This document shows positions 1 through 8,606 of a DNA stretch of 39,983 nucleotides, piece by piece. The stretch is from an uncultured Oscillospiraceae bacterium. GTDB lineage: Bacteria; Bacillota; Clostridia; Oscillospirales; Oscillospiraceae. The first letter of the stretch is position 1. The number at the start of each line of letters is the position of its first letter. The notes beneath the pieces are model-generated. The model worked only from the letters and a program-made list of their open reading frames with translations, did no database searches and was not told where the DNA came from. A program made the position numbers and the translations under genes. The stretch lies in the NCBI GenBank assembly GCA_934591895.1, contig CAKTPP010000015.1, positions 1 through 39,983 on the forward strand, in the 5' to 3' direction.

Positions 1-4
1 AGCC

Positions 5-157
5 TCAAAATACCTTTTGGGGCTTTCGTCGCTGCATTTCATTTTTCCTCGAACCCAAAATGCAGAAAAGGAAGTCATCAGACGCCCGATAGCGAATCGG
101 GTCCATGGGAATCTCACCCCCGCCGGGTACTCCGCCGGTTCCGTAGAAAAGTATCAT
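5..157 (-). CDS. Possible small ORF, 50 aa, unknown
   Basis: An open frame from ATG at 157 to TGA at 5-7 would encode 50 residues with a glycine-rich start and a basic end. I recognise no domain. No clear Shine-Dalgarno precedes it. It lies in a gene-poor stretch that looks like the flank of a mobile element, so it may be a relic or chance frame. Low confidence. Confidence 0.2.
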   Translation of the reverse strand: MILFYGTGGVPGGGEIPMDPIRYRASDDFLFCILGSRKNEMQRRKPQKVF

Positions 158-482
158 TATACCCTAAGCCTGTCGTGGCCGTATCCGTAGCTGCCAGATA
201 TTTCAGAATGGTTTCGGGGTCGCTCTCCACCTTTTGTCCCGCTGATACCGTTAGCGGCAGGTGGGTCTTGGCGTACCTTCATTTGGCTGTTGGCTCAAGG
301 AATGTATCTGATGAATGTATATGAAATTTTCAAGGTTCCCGGAAGGCTTTTCGCCTTCTCACTTTCTCTTTGCCGAATTTTTTTGCGAGATTCCCACACT
401 TTTTCAAAAAAATTTTTTGTGCCGGTTTTAGAAAACAAAAAAGCGCCCACTGCACCTGTTTAGTAGGCGTAGTGAGCGCAAA
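158..482. other. Stretch with no recognisable gene
   Basis: I see no supported coding region here on either strand. The base composition becomes AT-richer from about 310 to 440, unlike the GC-rich genes that follow. The stretch resembles non-coding flank of a mobile element, but nothing in it identifies one. Confidence 0.4.
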
Positions 483-512
483 AAATAAGACCCGGTGATT
501 TCTCACCGAGTC
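483..512 (-). terminator. Rho-independent terminator, minus strand (distal)
   Basis: A 10-bp stem (489-498 with 503-512, four-base loop) is followed on the minus strand by TTATTTTTT. One pair is U-G in minus-strand RNA but C-A in plus-strand RNA, so the hairpin is better formed in the minus direction. It lies behind a stronger terminator at 536-572. Confidence 0.6.
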
Positions 513-535
513 TCATATCTGAATATATAGTTTTC

Positions 536-572
536 AAAAAAACAGCCCCGCAGAATCACTTCTGCGAGGCTG
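536..572 (-). terminator. Rho-independent terminator of the lysS operon
   Basis: A 13-bp stem (543-555 with 560-572, loop TCAC) is followed on the minus strand by seven T residues. As in the neighbouring hairpin, the only non-Watson-Crick pair is U-G on the minus strand. It sits about 105 bases beyond the lysS stop and is the likely end of the minus-strand transcript. Confidence 0.75.
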
Positions 573-576
573 AAAT

Positions 577-666
577 TCAATCGCACATTTTTCTCGCCAT
601 CCGTGGTGCACCCTTGGTGTAAATTGGTGTACGGATTGGTGTACGAGAGGCTTTTTTAACCCGATC
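577..666 (-). pseudogene. Possible C-terminal remnant of a tyrosine integrase
   Basis: Minus-strand codons 666 to 577 read a threonine/proline-rich tail with the repeated pattern RTPIRTPIYTK and end MARKMCD before TGA. Tails of this type (repeats of TPIYT or TPFLT) end many integrases of clostridial integrative elements. No start codon or catalytic domain is present: upstream the frame runs into the 3' end of lysS. If real, it is a fragment left at an old insertion boundary. The short length makes this tentative. Confidence 0.27.
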
Positions 667-676
667 AGGGGGGCAA

Positions 677-2632
677 TCAATAGAGCTTTGCACCTGCCGG
701 AATGTGAGGATCGACCATCAGCAAATGGAGCTTTTCCTCGCCGTTTTCGTGATGCACGGCGGAGATGAGCATACCGCAGGAATCAATGCCCATCATCGCT
801 CTCGGAGGCAGATTGGTGATTGCAATGCAGGTCTTACCGACCAGTTCTTCCGGCTCATAATACTCGTGAATACCACTCAAAATGACCCGATCTACGCCGG
901 TTCCGTCGTCCAAAACGAACTTTAAGAGCTTTTTGGACTTCTTCACGGCTTCGCATTCCTTGACCTTCACGGCACGGAAATCGGACTTGGAGAAGGTGTC
1001 AAAATCCACCTGATCCTGGAACAGCGGCTCGATCTGAACATTGGAAAAGTCGATCTTTTCCTCGACGACAGGAGCCGCTTCAACAGGCTTTTCTTCCTCC
1101 TTGGTCTCGGCCTTTTCGGTCTTATCCTTGTCCAACGGCTTCATTGTCGGGAAGAGGATCACGTCGCGGATAGAGCTCGCGCCGCAGAGCATCATGGCGC
1201 AGCGGTCGATGCCGAAGCCGAGGCCGCCGGTGGGCGGCATGCCGTACTCGAGCGCCATGACAAAGTCCTCGTCCATCATGTTGGCCTCTTCGTCGCCGTT
1301 GGCGCGCTTTTCGGCCTGCGCCTTGAAGCGCTGATACTGGTCGATGGGGTCGTTGAGCTCGGAGAAGGCGTTGCCCATCTCGCAGCCGCAGATGAACATC
1401 TCATAGCGCTCGGTGAGCGCGGGCTGCTCGGGGCTGCGCTTGGCAAGCGGGCTGACCTCCACGGGGTACATGGTGATAAACGTCGGCTGGATGAGCGTGG
1501 ACTCGACCTTCTGGTCGAAGGTCTCATAGAGGGCGTTGCCCCACGTGTGGGCGGCGTTTTCCATGTCCACGCCGACGCTCTTGGCGAGCGCGACCGCCGC
1601 ATCCGCGTCGCCGACGATCGCCATGAAGTCGGCGCCGGTAACGTCCTTGACAGCGTCAGCCATGGTCACGCGGCGCCAGCTCGGCGTGAGGTCCACATCG
1701 TGACCCAGCCACTGGATCTGATACGTGCCGAGGATCTCCTGCGCGGCACCGGAAAGGATGCCCTCGAGGATGTCCATCATGCCGTCGAGGTTCGTATATG
1801 CCTGATAGAGCTCACAGGTCGTGAACTCCGGGTTGTGCTTGGTGTCCATGCCCTCGTTGCGGAAGATACGGCCGACCTCATACACGCGCTCAATGCCGCC
1901 GACGATCAGGCGCTTGAGATGCAGCTCGGTCGCGATGCGCATATACATATCGATATCGAGCGTGTTGTGGTGCGTGATGAAGGGGCGCGCCGTCGCGCCG
2001 CCGGCGATGGGGCTGAGCACGGGGGTCTCGACCTCCATGAAGCCGAGGCCGTCAAGATAGCGGCGCAGATACGCAACAAAGCGGCTGCGGATCTGGAAAT
2101 TGCGCTTGCTCTCGGGGTTCATGATCAGATCCACATAGCGCTGGCGGTAGCGCAGCTCCATGTTCGTCATGCCGTGGAACTTCTCCGGCAGCGGGCGCAG
2201 AGACTTGCTGAGCAGCGTGACCTGCTGCACGTGGACGGAGATCTCCCCGGTCTTGGTCTTGAAGGCATAGCCGCTCACGCCGATGATATCGCCGATGTCA
2301 TACTTGCGGAAATCGGCGAATTCCTGCTCGGTAACGGCGTCCTTGCGCACGTAGAGCTGGATCTGTCCGCGGTCATCCTGAATATCGCAGAAGATGGCCT
2401 TGCCCATGCCGCGCTTGGACATGATGCGGCCGGCGGCCTGCAGCGTCTTGCCGTCATAGGCGTCAAAATCATCCTTGATGTCCGCCGAATAGGCGCTGCG
2501 CGCAAAGCGCGTCTGCTCAAAGGGATTGCGTCCGGCATCCTGCAGCGCCTTGAGCTTATCACGGCGCACCTGAAGGATCTCAGACAAAGACGGCTCTGCC
2601 GTCTGGGGCTGGTTGGTTCTCTCTTCGTTCAT
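677..2632 (-). CDS. lysS: Lysyl-tRNA synthetase with C-terminal Trbp111-type domain
   Basis: Class II lysyl-tRNA synthetase, charging tRNA-Lys in the cytoplasm. The 651-aa protein has the N-terminal OB anticodon-binding domain, then the catalytic core with motif 2 (RVYEVGRIFRNEG) and motif 3 near GLGFGIDR. Unusually, the core is followed by a Lys/Glu-rich linker and an extra domain at about residues 543-651 (FRAVKVKECE, LLKFVLDDG, VILSGIHEYY, NLPPRAMMGIDSCGMLIS). That is the EMAP-II/Trbp111 tRNA-binding fold usually found at the end of MetRS. The start at 2632 is chosen because GAGGAG lies 6 bases upstream, overlapping the greA stop; a longer frame to 2824 would read through greA. Ten bases separate it from greA. 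Confidence 0.96.
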   Translation of the reverse strand: MNEERTNQPQTAEPSLSEILQVRRDKLKALQDAGRNPFEQTRFARSAYSADIKDDFDAYDGKTLQAAGRIMSKRGMGKAIFCDIQDDRGQIQLYVRKDAVTEQEFADFRKYDIGDIIGVSGYAFKTKTGEISVHVQQVTLLSKSLRPLPEKFHGMTNMELRYRQRYVDLIMNPESKRNFQIRSRFVAYLRRYLDGLGFMEVETPVLSPIAGGATARPFITHHNTLDIDMYMRIATELHLKRLIVGGIERVYEVGRIFRNEGMDTKHNPEFTTCELYQAYTNLDGMMDILEGILSGAAQEILGTYQIQWLGHDVDLTPSWRRVTMADAVKDVTGADFMAIVGDADAAVALAKSVGVDMENAAHTWGNALYETFDQKVESTLIQPTFITMYPVEVSPLAKRSPEQPALTERYEMFICGCEMGNAFSELNDPIDQYQRFKAQAEKRANGDEEANMMDEDFVMALEYGMPPTGGLGFGIDRCAMMLCGASSIRDVILFPTMKPLDKDKTEKAETKEEEKPVEAAPVVEEKIDFSNVQIEPLFQDQVDFDTFSKSDFRAVKVKECEAVKKSKKLLKFVLDDGTGVDRVILSGIHEYYEPEELVGKTCIAITNLPPRAMMGIDSCGMLISAVHHENGEEKLHLLMVDPHIPAGAKLY

Positions 2633-2642
2633 GGCGGGCTCC

Positions 2643-3128
2643 TCAGTCTTCGTTTTCAACGGCGACGATCTTAAACTGCAGCTCGCCGACCGGTGCTGCG
2701 ACCGTGACGGTCTCGCCGACCCTGTGTCCCTTGAGCGCGAAGCCGAACGGGCTGTCGTCCGAAATGCGGCCGTCCATGGGGTTGGCCTCCTGCGAGCCGA
2801 CGATGGTGTACTCCTCTTCCGCATCCTCGTCCACGTCGAGCACGCGCACGCGGCTGCCGATGGTCACGACGTCCGCCGCGACTTCGACCTTCTCCACAAC
2901 GTCAGCGTTCTCGATCAGGTCCTTGAGCTCGGCAATGCGGGAATAGAGCTTGCCCTGCTCGGTCTTGGCCTCGTCATACTCGCTGTTCTCCGACAGATCG
3001 CCGAAGGAGCGTGCCTCCTTGATGAGCTCCGCGACTTCCTTTTCGCGGGTCGTCTCGAGGTAGTGCAGTTCTTCCTTGAGCGTGTCCAGACGCTCCTGAC
3101 TCATCTTATATCTGCTGTCGATCGCCAT
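2643..3128 (-). CDS. greA: Transcription elongation factor GreA
   Basis: GreA rescues backtracked RNA polymerase by stimulating transcript cleavage in the secondary channel. The 161-aa product has the N-terminal antiparallel coiled coil (about 10-80) with the acidic tip region FGDLSENSEYDEAK, and the C-terminal FKBP-like domain ending SPFGFALKGHRVGETVTV. Length is normal for the family. AAGGAG precedes the ATG at 3128 by 7 bases. It lies 46 bp after the peptidase gene and directly before lysS, so greA-lysS are probably co-transcribed. Confidence 0.96.
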   Translation of the reverse strand: MAIDSRYKMSQERLDTLKEELHYLETTREKEVAELIKEARSFGDLSENSEYDEAKTEQGKLYSRIAELKDLIENADVVEKVEVAADVVTIGSRVRVLDVDEDAEEEYTIVGSQEANPMDGRISDDSPFGFALKGHRVGETVTVAAPVGELQFKIVAVENED

Positions 3129-3174
3129 AATCCGTCTCCTTATATCATTAAATTTTCAGTAGTAGCAAATGTAT

Positions 3175-4380
3175 TCAGCGCACCGCGGAGATCGCTGCCT
3201 CCAGCTGTGCGTCAACCTCACTGTCGGCCGCCGGAGCGACGACCACATCCGGCACAAGCCCTCCCTGCTCGGACAGATCCACGCGGTTGGGCGTGAGATA
3301 TTTCCGGCTGGAGATGTGCACGGCGCTGCCGTCCGGAAGCGCGATGGTCGTCTGGCTGCGGCCCTTGCCGGTCGTATTCTGGCCAACAATGGTCGCCCAG
3401 TCATATTCACGCAGCGCGGCCGCGAAAAACTCCGCCGCACTGTAGGTGTTGCCGTTGACGATGACCGCCATCGGCACCTTGACGCAGACGCTGTCGCTCT
3501 GCGTAACGGTCTCTTTCCCGCTGCCGTCGACACTCACAAACAGGTCGCCCTGCGGCAGCAGATGGTCGAGGATCGTGATCAGCTCCGAGAGCAGGCCGCC
3601 GGGGTTATCGCGCAGATCGAACACAAGCGACTTTGCCCCGAGATCCAGCAGCTTATCGACCGCCTGCACGGCGCGCGTGCCGCCGCCGGTCTCAAAGTTA
3701 CGGATGCGGACATAGCCGACGCCGTTATCCATGAGCTTATAGGTCACGGGGTCGGTATAAATGACCGTGCAGTCGAGTGTGACGGTCTGGCTCTTGCCGG
3801 CAGAGTCCTGCACGGTGAGCTTGAGCGTCTTGTTGAGCTTGGCGCGGATGATGGTCTGCACCTCCGAGAGGGTCTTGCCCGTGACATCCTCGCCGTCGAT
3901 CGAGAGAATGATGTCCCCCTGCTTGAGTCCGGCGTTCGCCGCGGGCGAGTCGCTCGTCACGGCAGTAATGCGAAAGCCCTTCGTCTTATCGTCGAGCTGG
4001 ATGGTCACGCCGATGCCGGCGTACTCGTTGTTTGAGTACATCTGGTAGGCCTTATATTCCTCGGCCGTCATGTAATAGCTCCACTTGTCGCCGATGGCGC
4101 TGATGATCGCGCTCGACGAGGCATCGCTGATGGTCGTGTCATCGGCGTCGCCGATGTAGTTTTTATCGACGACCTGCTTGACCTGCGCGAATTTGAGCGC
4201 AAGCTTATAGTTGCTGCTGCCGCCGAATTTGCCGACAAAGATCAGCGACGTGACCAGCGCCGTGACCAGAATGCAGATCACACAGGCAAGGATACTCCCC
4301 TTCCAGCCGCGCATCCTGCCGCTTTTTCTGCGGGCGGGTCCGGCGTCCGGCGCCGGCTGCTGCATTTTTTGTTCGTCCAT
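3175..4380 (-). CDS. C-terminal processing peptidase, S41 family (CtpA-type)
   Basis: Membrane-anchored serine protease of the Tsp/CtpA family, acting outside the membrane. The 401-aa protein has a cytoplasmic basic segment, one transmembrane helix (about 27-50), a PDZ domain (GIGVTIQL... GLKQGDIILSIDG) and the S41 core. The catalytic pair is visible: Ser314 in NTYSAAEFF and Lys339 in NTTGKGRSQ, 25 residues apart as is typical; the RDNPGG motif is also present. The ATG at 4380 follows GGAGGG. It sits after a PcsB-like hydrolase and ftsEX, suggesting processing of envelope or division proteins; that role is inference. Confidence 0.92.
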   Translation of the reverse strand: MDEQKMQQPAPDAGPARRKSGRMRGWKGSILACVICILVTALVTSLIFVGKFGGSSNYKLALKFAQVKQVVDKNYIGDADDTTISDASSSAIISAIGDKWSYYMTAEEYKAYQMYSNNEYAGIGVTIQLDDKTKGFRITAVTSDSPAANAGLKQGDIILSIDGEDVTGKTLSEVQTIIRAKLNKTLKLTVQDSAGKSQTVTLDCTVIYTDPVTYKLMDNGVGYVRIRNFETGGGTRAVQAVDKLLDLGAKSLVFDLRDNPGGLLSELITILDHLLPQGDLFVSVDGSGKETVTQSDSVCVKVPMAVIVNGNTYSAAEFFAAALREYDWATIVGQNTTGKGRSQTTIALPDGSAVHISSRKYLTPNRVDLSEQGGLVPDVVVAPAADSEVDAQLEAAISAVR

Positions 4381-4439
4381 ACGATCCCTCCGCATCCGTT
4401 TTTCGCCTGCATCGGGCAGCCCCCAATGCAGCAGATGTG

Positions 4440-4466
4440 CCGGGCAGCCATTTTCCGGCTGCCCGG
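4440..4466. other. Strong intergenic hairpin between M23 gene and S41 peptidase gene
   Basis: A perfect 10-bp GC-rich stem (4440-4449 with 4457-4466) with a 7-base loop lies in the 114-bp gap. Neither strand has a T-run after it, so it is not a canonical terminator. It could be an RNA-processing or stability element that separates expression of the two genes. Confidence 0.45.
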
Positions 4467-4494
4467 CAGTTACATTCCGTCAAAATATGTGCGA

Positions 4495-5718
4495 TCAGGT
4501 CGCATAGTTGAGCGGATTCTGGCGCACGCCGTTGACCGTGACCTCCCAGTGCAGATGCGGACCGGTCGAGTTGCCGGTCGAGCCGACATAGCCGATCGTC
4601 TGCCCCTTGGAGACCTTCTGGCCGACGGACACGGCGATGGAGCTCATATGTCCGTAGAGCGTGGTGATACCGTTGCCGTGGTTGATGACCACGCAGTTGC
4701 CGTAGCCGGACACGCTACCCGCCGTGATGATCGTGCCGCCGTCGGCCGCGACGATGGTCGCGCCGTAGCTCGCGCCGATATCCACGCCGGAGTGATACTT
4801 CTGCGTGTGGTAGATCGGGTGGTAACGCCAGCCGAAGGGCGACGTGATCGTGTGGCAGGACGGGCACGGCCACATCATGGTGCCGGTCGCGCCGTTGGCT
4901 TTGCCCGGGTCATAGCCGGGGTTGTTATTTTTGTTTACCTCTTCCTGACGGCGCAGATCCTCGACCTGCTTGTCGATCTGCGACTGCACGGCCTGCTCCT
5001 GCTGCGCGTACTGATCCTGCACCTTTTTATAGGCGTCAATATCGGACTCGAGGTTTGCCAGCAGCGCAGCGGCCTCGGAAGACTTCTGCTGCAGTTCGAC
5101 CTGCTTGGTCTCGAGCTCGGACTGCTTATCCTGAAGCTCGACGCGGGCATCCTCAAGCTCGGCCTTGACGGTCTCGACCTTTTCACGGGCGGCCGTCATG
5201 TCGTCCTGCACCTGTTTATTGTATGCAATGACCTCACCGACCATGTCCATACGGGCAAGGAGGTCGGAGAGGCTGGTCGCCTCGAGCAGGATGGCGATGT
5301 AGGACATCTGGCCGTACTCCTCGAGATGGCGCACGCAGCCGCGGAAGCGCACCGTCTGCGCCTCTTCCTCCTGCTTTGCGGCCTCGAGCTCGACGCTCTT
5401 ATCCTCGATCTGCTGGTCATAGGCAGTGATCTGCTGCTTGACGACCTCGATCTCCTCCTGCGCCAGGTTCATCTCCTGATCCAGCGCGGCCTTCTGCTCA
5501 ACGATGCCGGCCTTCTTGGAGCGGAGGTTATTGATGGTCTTCTGCTGCTCCTTCTGCTTGGCCTGCAGCTCTTTGCGCTGCTGCGTGAGCTGATTGATCT
5601 CCGACTGCGAAGCAGCCGAGGCATTGACAGGGATCAGCGCCGTCATGAGCGAGATGACAAAAATCAGCGCCAGCAGCACACAAATAACGGATCGAACGAC
5701 TTTACGATTTGTTTTCAT
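4495..5718 (-). CDS. PcsB/EnvC-like murein hydrolase, coiled coil plus M23 peptidase
   Basis: Secreted peptidoglycan hydrolase of 407 aa. It has a signal peptide (about 1-35, cleavage near NASAAS), a long coiled coil (about 38-255) rich in Q/E/K, and a C-terminal M23 LytM domain with Zn ligands HSGVD (309-313) and HLH (388-390). Proteins of this architecture are activated by FtsEX, which binds the coiled coil through the FtsX extracellular loop; ftsX lies 11 bp upstream, so this is very likely its FtsEX-controlled partner. GGAGG is 6 bases from the ATG at 5718. Both zinc motifs are intact, unlike degenerate EnvC, so it is probably an active endopeptidase. Confidence 0.93.
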   Translation of the reverse strand: MKTNRKVVRSVICVLLALIFVISLMTALIPVNASAASQSEINQLTQQRKELQAKQKEQQKTINNLRSKKAGIVEQKAALDQEMNLAQEEIEVVKQQITAYDQQIEDKSVELEAAKQEEEAQTVRFRGCVRHLEEYGQMSYIAILLEATSLSDLLARMDMVGEVIAYNKQVQDDMTAAREKVETVKAELEDARVELQDKQSELETKQVELQQKSSEAAALLANLESDIDAYKKVQDQYAQQEQAVQSQIDKQVEDLRRQEEVNKNNNPGYDPGKANGATGTMMWPCPSCHTITSPFGWRYHPIYHTQKYHSGVDIGASYGATIVAADGGTIITAGSVSGYGNCVVINHGNGITTLYGHMSSIAVSVGQKVSKGQTIGYVGSTGNSTGPHLHWEVTVNGVRQNPLNYAT

Positions 5719-5729
5719 TCGTTTCCTCC

Positions 5730-6614
5730 TTAGACTTTCAGGTAATTGCGAATGGCCGTGAGGCCGCCGAACACGCCGACGAGCACACCCACGCCAAGGA
5801 ACACCAGCAGCAGCGGCAGCGCCACAGTCGAAAACGGGAGCACCGTGATGATGCCGGCCGCCATCGTGGACATGATCTTGCCGACGATCAGACTATAGAG
5901 CCCGAACTGGAGCAAAAACGCCACCAGTCCGCCGACCAGTCCGAGCGCCAGACCCTCCACCACGAACGGCAGACGGATGAAGCCGTTCGTCGCGCCGACC
6001 ATCTTCATGATGGCGATCTCCTCGCGGCGGCCGAACGTGGCAAGCTTGATGGTGTTGGTCATGATAAACAGGGACACCGCAATCAGGATCACGATCAAGA
6101 CGACGGAGACAACGCTCACAATGTTCCGGAACGTGATGAAGTTTTCCGCGTAATCGAGATGCGCCGTCACATCGGCGATGCCGTCGATGCTCTTGAGCGC
6201 GGACTGCATATCCTTCATGAGCGAGAGATCCTCAAGCGTCACGACATAGCGGTGACGGAAGACCGACGCATCGATATTGTCGAAGAGGTCGGAGTCATAC
6301 TCGGCCGTAAACGTCTGCATCGCCTGCTCGCGCGTGACGAACGTGACCGAGTCGACGTTGTCGAGTGCGGCGATCTTCGGCTCAATGGCGCGCGCCTCGT
6401 CCTCCGAGAGCGAATCATCGACGTAGGCGATGACCTCGTTCTGATTTTGCAGGCGGTCAATATTCTTGTCAATATTGAGCGTCAGCAGTGAAAAGCTGCC
6501 CATGATGAGCAGGCATGCAATAATGATCGTGACCGACGCAAAAGACATGAAGCCGTGCGTAAAGATATTCTTCACGCCCTGCGCGACCAAGTAGTTGAAT
6601 CTATTCAGCTTCAT
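5730..6614 (-). CDS. ftsX: Cell-division protein FtsX
   Basis: Permease-like subunit of FtsEX, which transmits ATP hydrolysis across the membrane to wall hydrolases. The 294-aa product has an N-terminal helix (FMSFASVTIIIACLLIMGSF), an extracellular loop (about 50-170), then three helices with the FtsX-typical REEIAIMKMVGAT segment between helices 2 and 3. The start at 6614 (MKLNRFNY) fits the family; it overlaps the ftsE stop by 14 bases, giving translational coupling. A longer frame to 6674 is an artefact inside ftsE. Confidence 0.95.
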   Translation of the reverse strand: MKLNRFNYLVAQGVKNIFTHGFMSFASVTIIIACLLIMGSFSLLTLNIDKNIDRLQNQNEVIAYVDDSLSEDEARAIEPKIAALDNVDSVTFVTREQAMQTFTAEYDSDLFDNIDASVFRHRYVVTLEDLSLMKDMQSALKSIDGIADVTAHLDYAENFITFRNIVSVVSVVLIVILIAVSLFIMTNTIKLATFGRREEIAIMKMVGATNGFIRLPFVVEGLALGLVGGLVAFLLQFGLYSLIVGKIMSTMAAGIITVLPFSTVALPLLLVFLGVGVLVGVFGGLTAIRNYLKV

Positions 6615-7293
6615 ATCCGTAGTACCCGTCCAATCCGTCACTGATGACTCTTCCGGTGTCGATCGAGATGACACGCTTGGAAAAAGCGTCGACCAGTTCC
6701 TTTTCGTGCGTCACCACAAGAACCGTGGTGCCGAGCTCGTTGATCTTCTCCAGCAGCAGCATCAGATCCAGACTGCGCACCGGGTCGAGGTTACCGGTCG
6801 GCTCGTCGGCAATGATCATGCGCGGATTGTTCACGAGCGCGCGGGCGATCGCCACACGCTGCTGCTCACCGCCGGACAGCTCCGCCGGATAGCGTTTTTC
6901 CCGGTCGACAAGGCCGACCAGCTCGAGCACCTGCGGCACACGGCGGCGGATCTCCTTATTGGATGCTCCGACCACACGCATGGCAAATGCAACGTTTTCA
7001 TACACCGTCATTTTGTCGATCAGGCGAAAATCCTGAAAAATGACGCCCAGTGTCCGGCGCAGCTTCGGCAGCTTGCGGCGCTTGATGCCCTGCATGTCAA
7101 AGCCGTTGACCGTGATCTGTCCGGATGTGGGGCTCAGCTCGCCGGTGATCAGCTTGATGATCGTCGTCTTGCCGGAGCCGGACGGCCCGACCAGAAACAC
7201 GAATTCCCCTTCGTTGATCGTGAAGCTGACGCCGTTGAGCGCCTCGGCTTCCGTGTTTCCGTAGACCATCTTCACATCGTTCATTTGAACCAT
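6601..7293 (-). CDS. ftsE: Cell-division ATP-binding protein FtsE
   Basis: ABC ATPase that pairs with FtsX at the divisome. The 230-aa sequence has Walker A GPSGSGKTT (about 37-45), Q-loop IFQDFRLI, signature LSGGEQQR, Walker B MIIADEPTGNLD and the H-loop VTHE. The region after the Q-loop (DKMTVYENVAFAM) is typical of FtsE. GGAGG lies 7 bases before the ATG at 7293. First gene of the ftsE-ftsX-M23 set, 46 bp after the CdaR-type regulator gene. Confidence 0.96.
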   Translation of the reverse strand: MVQMNDVKMVYGNTEAEALNGVSFTINEGEFVFLVGPSGSGKTTIIKLITGELSPTSGQITVNGFDMQGIKRRKLPKLRRTLGVIFQDFRLIDKMTVYENVAFAMRVVGASNKEIRRRVPQVLELVGLVDREKRYPAELSGGEQQRVAIARALVNNPRMIIADEPTGNLDPVRSLDLMLLLEKINELGTTVLVVTHEKELVDAFSKRVISIDTGRVISDGLDGYYGYEAE

Positions 7294-7339
7294 AAGATGT
7301 CCTCCAATATGTTGGGCCTGCGCCCGCCCGGATGCAAAT

Positions 7340-8434
7340 TCAGAACTTGGCGGTGTTCTGAGAATCGAGGTATTTCTTTACCATGACCGCGACCTTGAAG
7401 AGAATGGCGTCCTCAAACTCGCGCAGATCCAGGCCCGTGATCTTCTTGACTTTTTCTAACCGGTATACCAAAGTGTTCCGGTGGACGTAGAGCTTGCGCG
7501 CCGTCTCCGAAACGTTGAGGTTGTTTTCAAAGAAGCGGTTGATCGTGTCGAGCGTGTCCTCATCGAGCGCCTCGATGGGGTTTTTCTTAAACGCTTCGGA
7601 CAGGAACATCTCGCACAGCGTCGTCGGCAGCTGGTAAATGATGCGGCCGATGCCGAGGTTGTCATAGTGGATGACCGGCTTCTCGTTTTCAAACACCTTG
7701 CCGACCTCGATGGCGACCTGCGCCTCCTTGTAGCGGTCGGCCAGCTCACGCAGATGGTTTGCCGCCGTGCCGATACCGATGACCGTCTGCACGTGCAGCT
7801 CCGTGCGCACGGCGCGCTCGATCGTCTCCGCCAGCGCGCAGATATCCTCCGACGTCTCATCGGGCGTCATCTCCTTGATGACGACGATGTCCGACTCGCT
7901 CACGCTGAGCACGAAGTCGTGCTGCCGGTCCGGGAACATGTTCTGGATCAGCTCGAGCACGGCAATATCCGTCACGTTCACCTGCCGCACGAGCAGCACG
8001 GCACGCGCGACGTCGGTGGTAAAGTGCAGCTCCTTGGCGCGCACATACACGTCACCGGGGAGAATGTTGTCCGAAATGATGTTTTTGACGAACGCAGCCT
8101 TGTTGTGCTTCTCCTCGAAGTTCGTGCTGGCCTCCGTCATGCCGACGGCTGCGAGAATGCAGATGCTGCGCGCCGTCTGGTCATTGCCCTCCACAAACAC
8201 GGCATACTCAAAACGCGCCGTGCTGGCCGAAAGAATCTTGTACGTGCGCGCGTCGGTCGCGAACAGCTGCTCCTGAACCTCTCCGACTGCAGCCTGAAAA
8301 TCATCCAGGCGAGAGCCGATCATCGAGAGCTCGCTGCAGGCGATCACAAATCCCTGCTCGTCCACAACACCGATGCAGCGCGTTGTTGCATCCTTCATCT
8401 GAACGATCACGCCTTGAAAAATTCTGCTCGACAT
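7340..8434 (-). CDS. CdaR/PucR-type transcriptional regulator
   Basis: A 364-aa regulator of the CdaR (sugar diacid) type. The N-terminal part resembles a diacid-recognition domain (CIGVVDEQGFVIACSE, MIGSRLDD). The C-terminal PucR helix-turn-helix reads NLNVSETARKLYVHRNTLVYRLEKVKKITGLDLREFEDAILFK. What it senses here cannot be read from the sequence. It is the first gene of a minus-strand run into ftsEX, only 46 bp away with no terminator, which suggests that it is co-transcribed with division genes. A sigma-A promoter lies at 8498-8526. Confidence 0.88.
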   Translation of the reverse strand: MSSRIFQGVIVQMKDATTRCIGVVDEQGFVIACSELSMIGSRLDDFQAAVGEVQEQLFATDARTYKILSASTARFEYAVFVEGNDQTARSICILAAVGMTEASTNFEEKHNKAAFVKNIISDNILPGDVYVRAKELHFTTDVARAVLLVRQVNVTDIAVLELIQNMFPDRQHDFVLSVSESDIVVIKEMTPDETSEDICALAETIERAVRTELHVQTVIGIGTAANHLRELADRYKEAQVAIEVGKVFENEKPVIHYDNLGIGRIIYQLPTTLCEMFLSEAFKKNPIEALDEDTLDTINRFFENNLNVSETARKLYVHRNTLVYRLEKVKKITGLDLREFEDAILFKVAVMVKKYLDSQNTAKF

Positions 8435-8497
8435 ATCTTTTCCTCCTACGAACGGCCGCCGCAGTCACCCACAGCACCTACCAATTTCCTGTTCTAT

Positions 8498-8526
8498 ATC
8501 ATAGCTGATTTATGTGCATTTTTCAA
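8498..8526 (-). promoter_or_regulatory. Sigma-A promoter for the CdaR-ftsEX operon
   Basis: On the minus strand TTGAAA (8526-8521) and TATGAT (8503-8498) are separated by exactly 17 bases. It lies about 65 bases upstream of the regulator start and is the only good promoter I see for the operon. Confidence 0.75.
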
Positions 8527-8606
8527 TAGAGAATTGGTCGTTTTTTGTGAATAATTTTCGAAATTTCGTGAGATAGACGGATAATTCTACAAGGTTTTGT
8601 CAACTA

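Noticed and set aside
3129..3174. Promoter-like TTGCTA and TATAAG upstream of greA on the minus strand
   Set aside because: The -10 overlaps the greA ribosome-binding site, so transcription would start inside the initiation region; co-transcription is more likely.
4440..4466. Hairpin considered as a rho-independent terminator between the M23 and S41 genes
   Set aside because: There is no T-tract on either strand, so it is listed only as a hairpin.
4369..5733. Plus-strand frame opposite the M23 hydrolase
   Set aside because: Low-complexity leucine/aspartate-rich antisense of a coiled coil; the M23 motifs on the minus strand are decisive.
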